7,811 nt of DNA from Victivallaceae bacterium. GTDB taxonomy: Bacteria; Verrucomicrobiota; Lentisphaeria; Victivallales; Victivallaceae. Location: contig JAQVVK010000103.1 of NCBI GenBank assembly GCA_028698975.1, positions 1 through 7,811 of the forward strand. Direction: 5' to 3'. Positions 6,207 through 7,811 of this stretch are shown one piece after another. Positions within the stretch are counted from its first letter, which is position 1. Each line of letters opens with the position of its first letter. The notes below the pieces were generated by a model. The model searched no databases. It saw only the letters and a list, made by a program, of their open reading frames with translations, and was not told where the DNA came from. The position numbers were made by a program, and so were the translations under genes.

Positions 6207-7811
6207 AAAAAGAAAAGAAAAAACGGCTTCGCCGCCTCATAAAGCGAGCCGAACGCCGCCGCAGTGAGCGTCACGAAATCGTCGAAGGGCGGCTCTCCAT
6301 GTCGCGCTCCGGCTTCGGTTTTGTAGCTCCCGAGGTTGAAGAAGGCGAAAAGCCGGTCGAAGACATCTTCATACCGGCCAAGTTCATCGGCCGCGCCCTT
6401 GACGGCGATCTGGTTCGGGTAAACATTTTGCAGCAGCGCGAGGGTTTTGAAGACAAAGGCCCGGCCGGCAAGATCGTCGAAGTGCTCGAACACGGCCGCG
6501 AAGAGCTGGTCGGCGAATTGGTGGCCGGCCACCAGTTGCGCCCGCTCAACACCCACCTGCCGGAATTTATCGAATTGAGCGGCGCACGCAAGGGAGCCAA
6601 GCGCGGCGACTGGGTGCGGGTGCGTCTGCACCGCGACGATCACGGCGAACCCTCTTGCTCGGTAAGCAAAGTTCTGGGCAAGGCGGGGGAAATCGCCTCC
6701 GACCTCGACGCGGTAATGGCCGAATTCAACCTGAAACCGCGTTACAGCGAAGCGGACAACCTTGAAGCCGCCGCCCTCGTGCCGCGTGAACTCGCCTCGC
6801 GGGAAGACGCGACCAACGAATTGGTGGTTACCATCGACCCGGTGGACGCCAAGGACTTTGACGACGCGCTTTCGCTCCTGCCCGGAAAGAATGCAAACGA
6901 AGTGGTGATCGGCGTGCATATTTCCGATGTGGCCGCCTATATCGCCCCCAAGTCGAAGTTTGACCGCTGTGCCGCCGAGCGCGGTTTCAGCTGTTATCTT
7001 CCGGGGCGCACGCTGCCGATGCTGCCGGCCGCGCTGACCGCCTCGATCAGTCTGGCCGCCGGGCAGAAGTCGCTGGCGCACAGCGTCTACCTAACGATTG
7101 ACCGCAAGACCGGCAAAGTGCTCGCGGCGCGGCGCACCCACACCTTGATCGAGGTAAAGTGGCGGCTTGATTACGAAAAGGTGCAGGAATTCTTTGACAA
7201 GGGTTCAGCCCCGGACGCGTGGACGCCGGAGCTTAAAAAACTGCTTTCCGAACTTCTGGATATAACCCGCCGCATGCGGAGCGAACGCCGCCGGGCCGAG
7301 GAATTCATCGACCTTGCGCTGCCGGAGATACGGATACTTTGCAGCGAAAACGACAACCGTATTCTCGGCTTGTCGGTCAAGACGGCGCGCGAGTCGGAAA
7401 ACGTGGTCGAGGAGTGCATGCTGGCCGCCAATTCCGCCGTCGGTGTCGAACTCGGTGAAAAATCCATCGCCGGATTGTACCGGGTGCATCCGGAGCCGGA
7501 CGAGGAGAAGATCGCGGAATTTTCCGGCGTGATGAGCGACTCGTTTGGCATCGTGCCGGGCAATCTGGCCGACCGCAAGGTGGTCAACAAATTTATCGCT
7601 TCGCTGCCTGACGGCCCGCAGAAGCCGGTGATTTTGAACCTCCTGCTGCGTTCCCTGCCGCGGGCGGGGTATGCGGCCAAACCGGCACTGCACTTCGGTC
7701 TCGGCAAAGGGAGGTACAGCCACTTTACCAGCCCGATACGCCGCTACCCGGATCTCATAACCCATCAGCAGTTGTGGAATTTTGACAGCAAATCGCGTCT
7801 GCGCTCCGGCG
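6203..7811 (+). CDS. rnr: Ribonuclease R (RNB family 3'-5' exoribonuclease), 3' end outside window
   Basis: RNase R degrades structured RNA from the 3' end, releasing nucleoside 5'-monophosphates, and acts in mRNA decay and rRNA quality control. The frame is open from 6203 to the window edge, giving 536 codons; the family is usually about 700-800 residues, so the end of the RNB domain and the S1 domain lie outside. A very basic N-terminus (residues 1-22, mostly Lys and Arg) is followed by a cold-shock-type RNA-binding domain starting EGRLSMSRSGFGFV (from about 28). The RNB domain carries the metal-binding aspartate cluster TIDPVDAKDFDDAL (210-223; D212, D218, D220, D221), HISDV (239-243), RGFSCYLPGRTLPMLP, and SPIRRYPDL (510-518). 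The N-terminal winged-helix domain of E. coli RNase R is absent. AAGGAG 7 bases upstream supports the start. The gene is 31 bases after ppk2 and probably in the same transcript. Confidence 0.95.
   Translation, partial: MKKEKKKRLRRLIKRAERRRSERHEIVEGRLSMSRSGFGFVAPEVEEGEKPVEDIFIPAKFIGRALDGDLVRVNILQQREGFEDKGPAGKIVEVLEHGREELVGELVAGHQLRPLNTHLPEFIELSGARKGAKRGDWVRVRLHRDDHGEPSCSVSKVLGKAGEIASDLDAVMAEFNLKPRYSEADNLEAAALVPRELASREDATNELVVTIDPVDAKDFDDALSLLPGKNANEVVIGVHISDVAAYIAPKSKFDRCAAERGFSCYLPGRTLPMLPAALTASISLAAGQKSLAHSVYLTIDRKTGKVLAARRTHTLIEVKWRLDYEKVQEFFDKGSAPDAWTPELKKLLSELLDITRRMRSERRRAEEFIDLALPEIRILCSENDNRILGLSVKTARESENVVEECMLAANSAVGVELGEKSIAGLYRVHPEPDEEKIAEFSGVMSDSFGIVPGNLADRKVVNKFIASLPDGPQKPVILNLLLRSLPRAGYAAKPALHFGLGKGRYSHFTSPIRRYPDLITHQQLWNFDSKSRLRSG

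Noticed and set aside
6149..7081. 310-codon open frame on the minus strand
   Set aside because: It lies wholly antisense to rnr, which has clear catalytic motifs. Its translation is compositionally odd (rich in His, Arg, Val and Phe) with no recognisable domain. Long antisense frames are expected in GC-rich coding DNA.

Overview
This 7.8 kb window is gene-dense, GC-rich (by eye) bacterial chromosome with every gene on the + strand. The B and D subunits are from a V/A-type ATPase, and D closely resembles the chlamydial form. That ATPase type in a GC-rich bacterium suggests the PVC superphylum; Lentisphaerota or a relative is my guess, but this is a weak inference from a few proteins. No tRNA, rRNA, insertion sequence, CRISPR array or phage gene is visible. 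No stretch over 300 bases lacks a gene; the longest gap is 79 bases.

Region 1 (1-3433) is one tightly packed transcription unit already under way at the left edge. It holds the 3' end of V-ATPase subunit B, complete subunit D, a UMF1/Atg22-like major facilitator transporter and an OppB/DppB-type ABC permease. Gene borders are a 3-base gap, a TGATG overlap and an ATGA overlap, so translation is probably coupled. The membrane subunits I and K that follow D in Chlamydia are missing here, and so are the usual partners of the ABC permease.

Region 2 (3434-3512) is the only real intergenic space. It carries a plausible sigma-70-type promoter and a purine-rich 5' UTR. I see no intrinsic terminator for region 1.

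Region 3 (3513-7811) looks like a second operon concerned with RNA and nucleotides. It contains a small FmdB-type zinc-ribbon protein with an unusual Gly-Cys/poly-His tail, the 16S rRNA dimethyltransferase RsmA, a second AdoMet-dependent methyltransferase, a class III-like PPK2 polyphosphate kinase, and RNase R cut by the right edge. Most borders are 4-8 base overlaps or a 4-base gap. Between ppk2 and rnr, a 12-codon mini-ORF overlaps both neighbours by ATGA. RNase R releases nucleoside monophosphates and class III PPK2 enzymes can recharge NMPs and NDPs from polyphosphate, so this pair may form a nucleotide-salvage link.

I found no convincing undescribed system. The most unusual points are the gene order after the ATPase subunits, the lone ABC permease, the metal-binding-like tail of the zinc-ribbon protein, the ppk2-rnr pairing, and the ATGA-ATGA mini-ORF.
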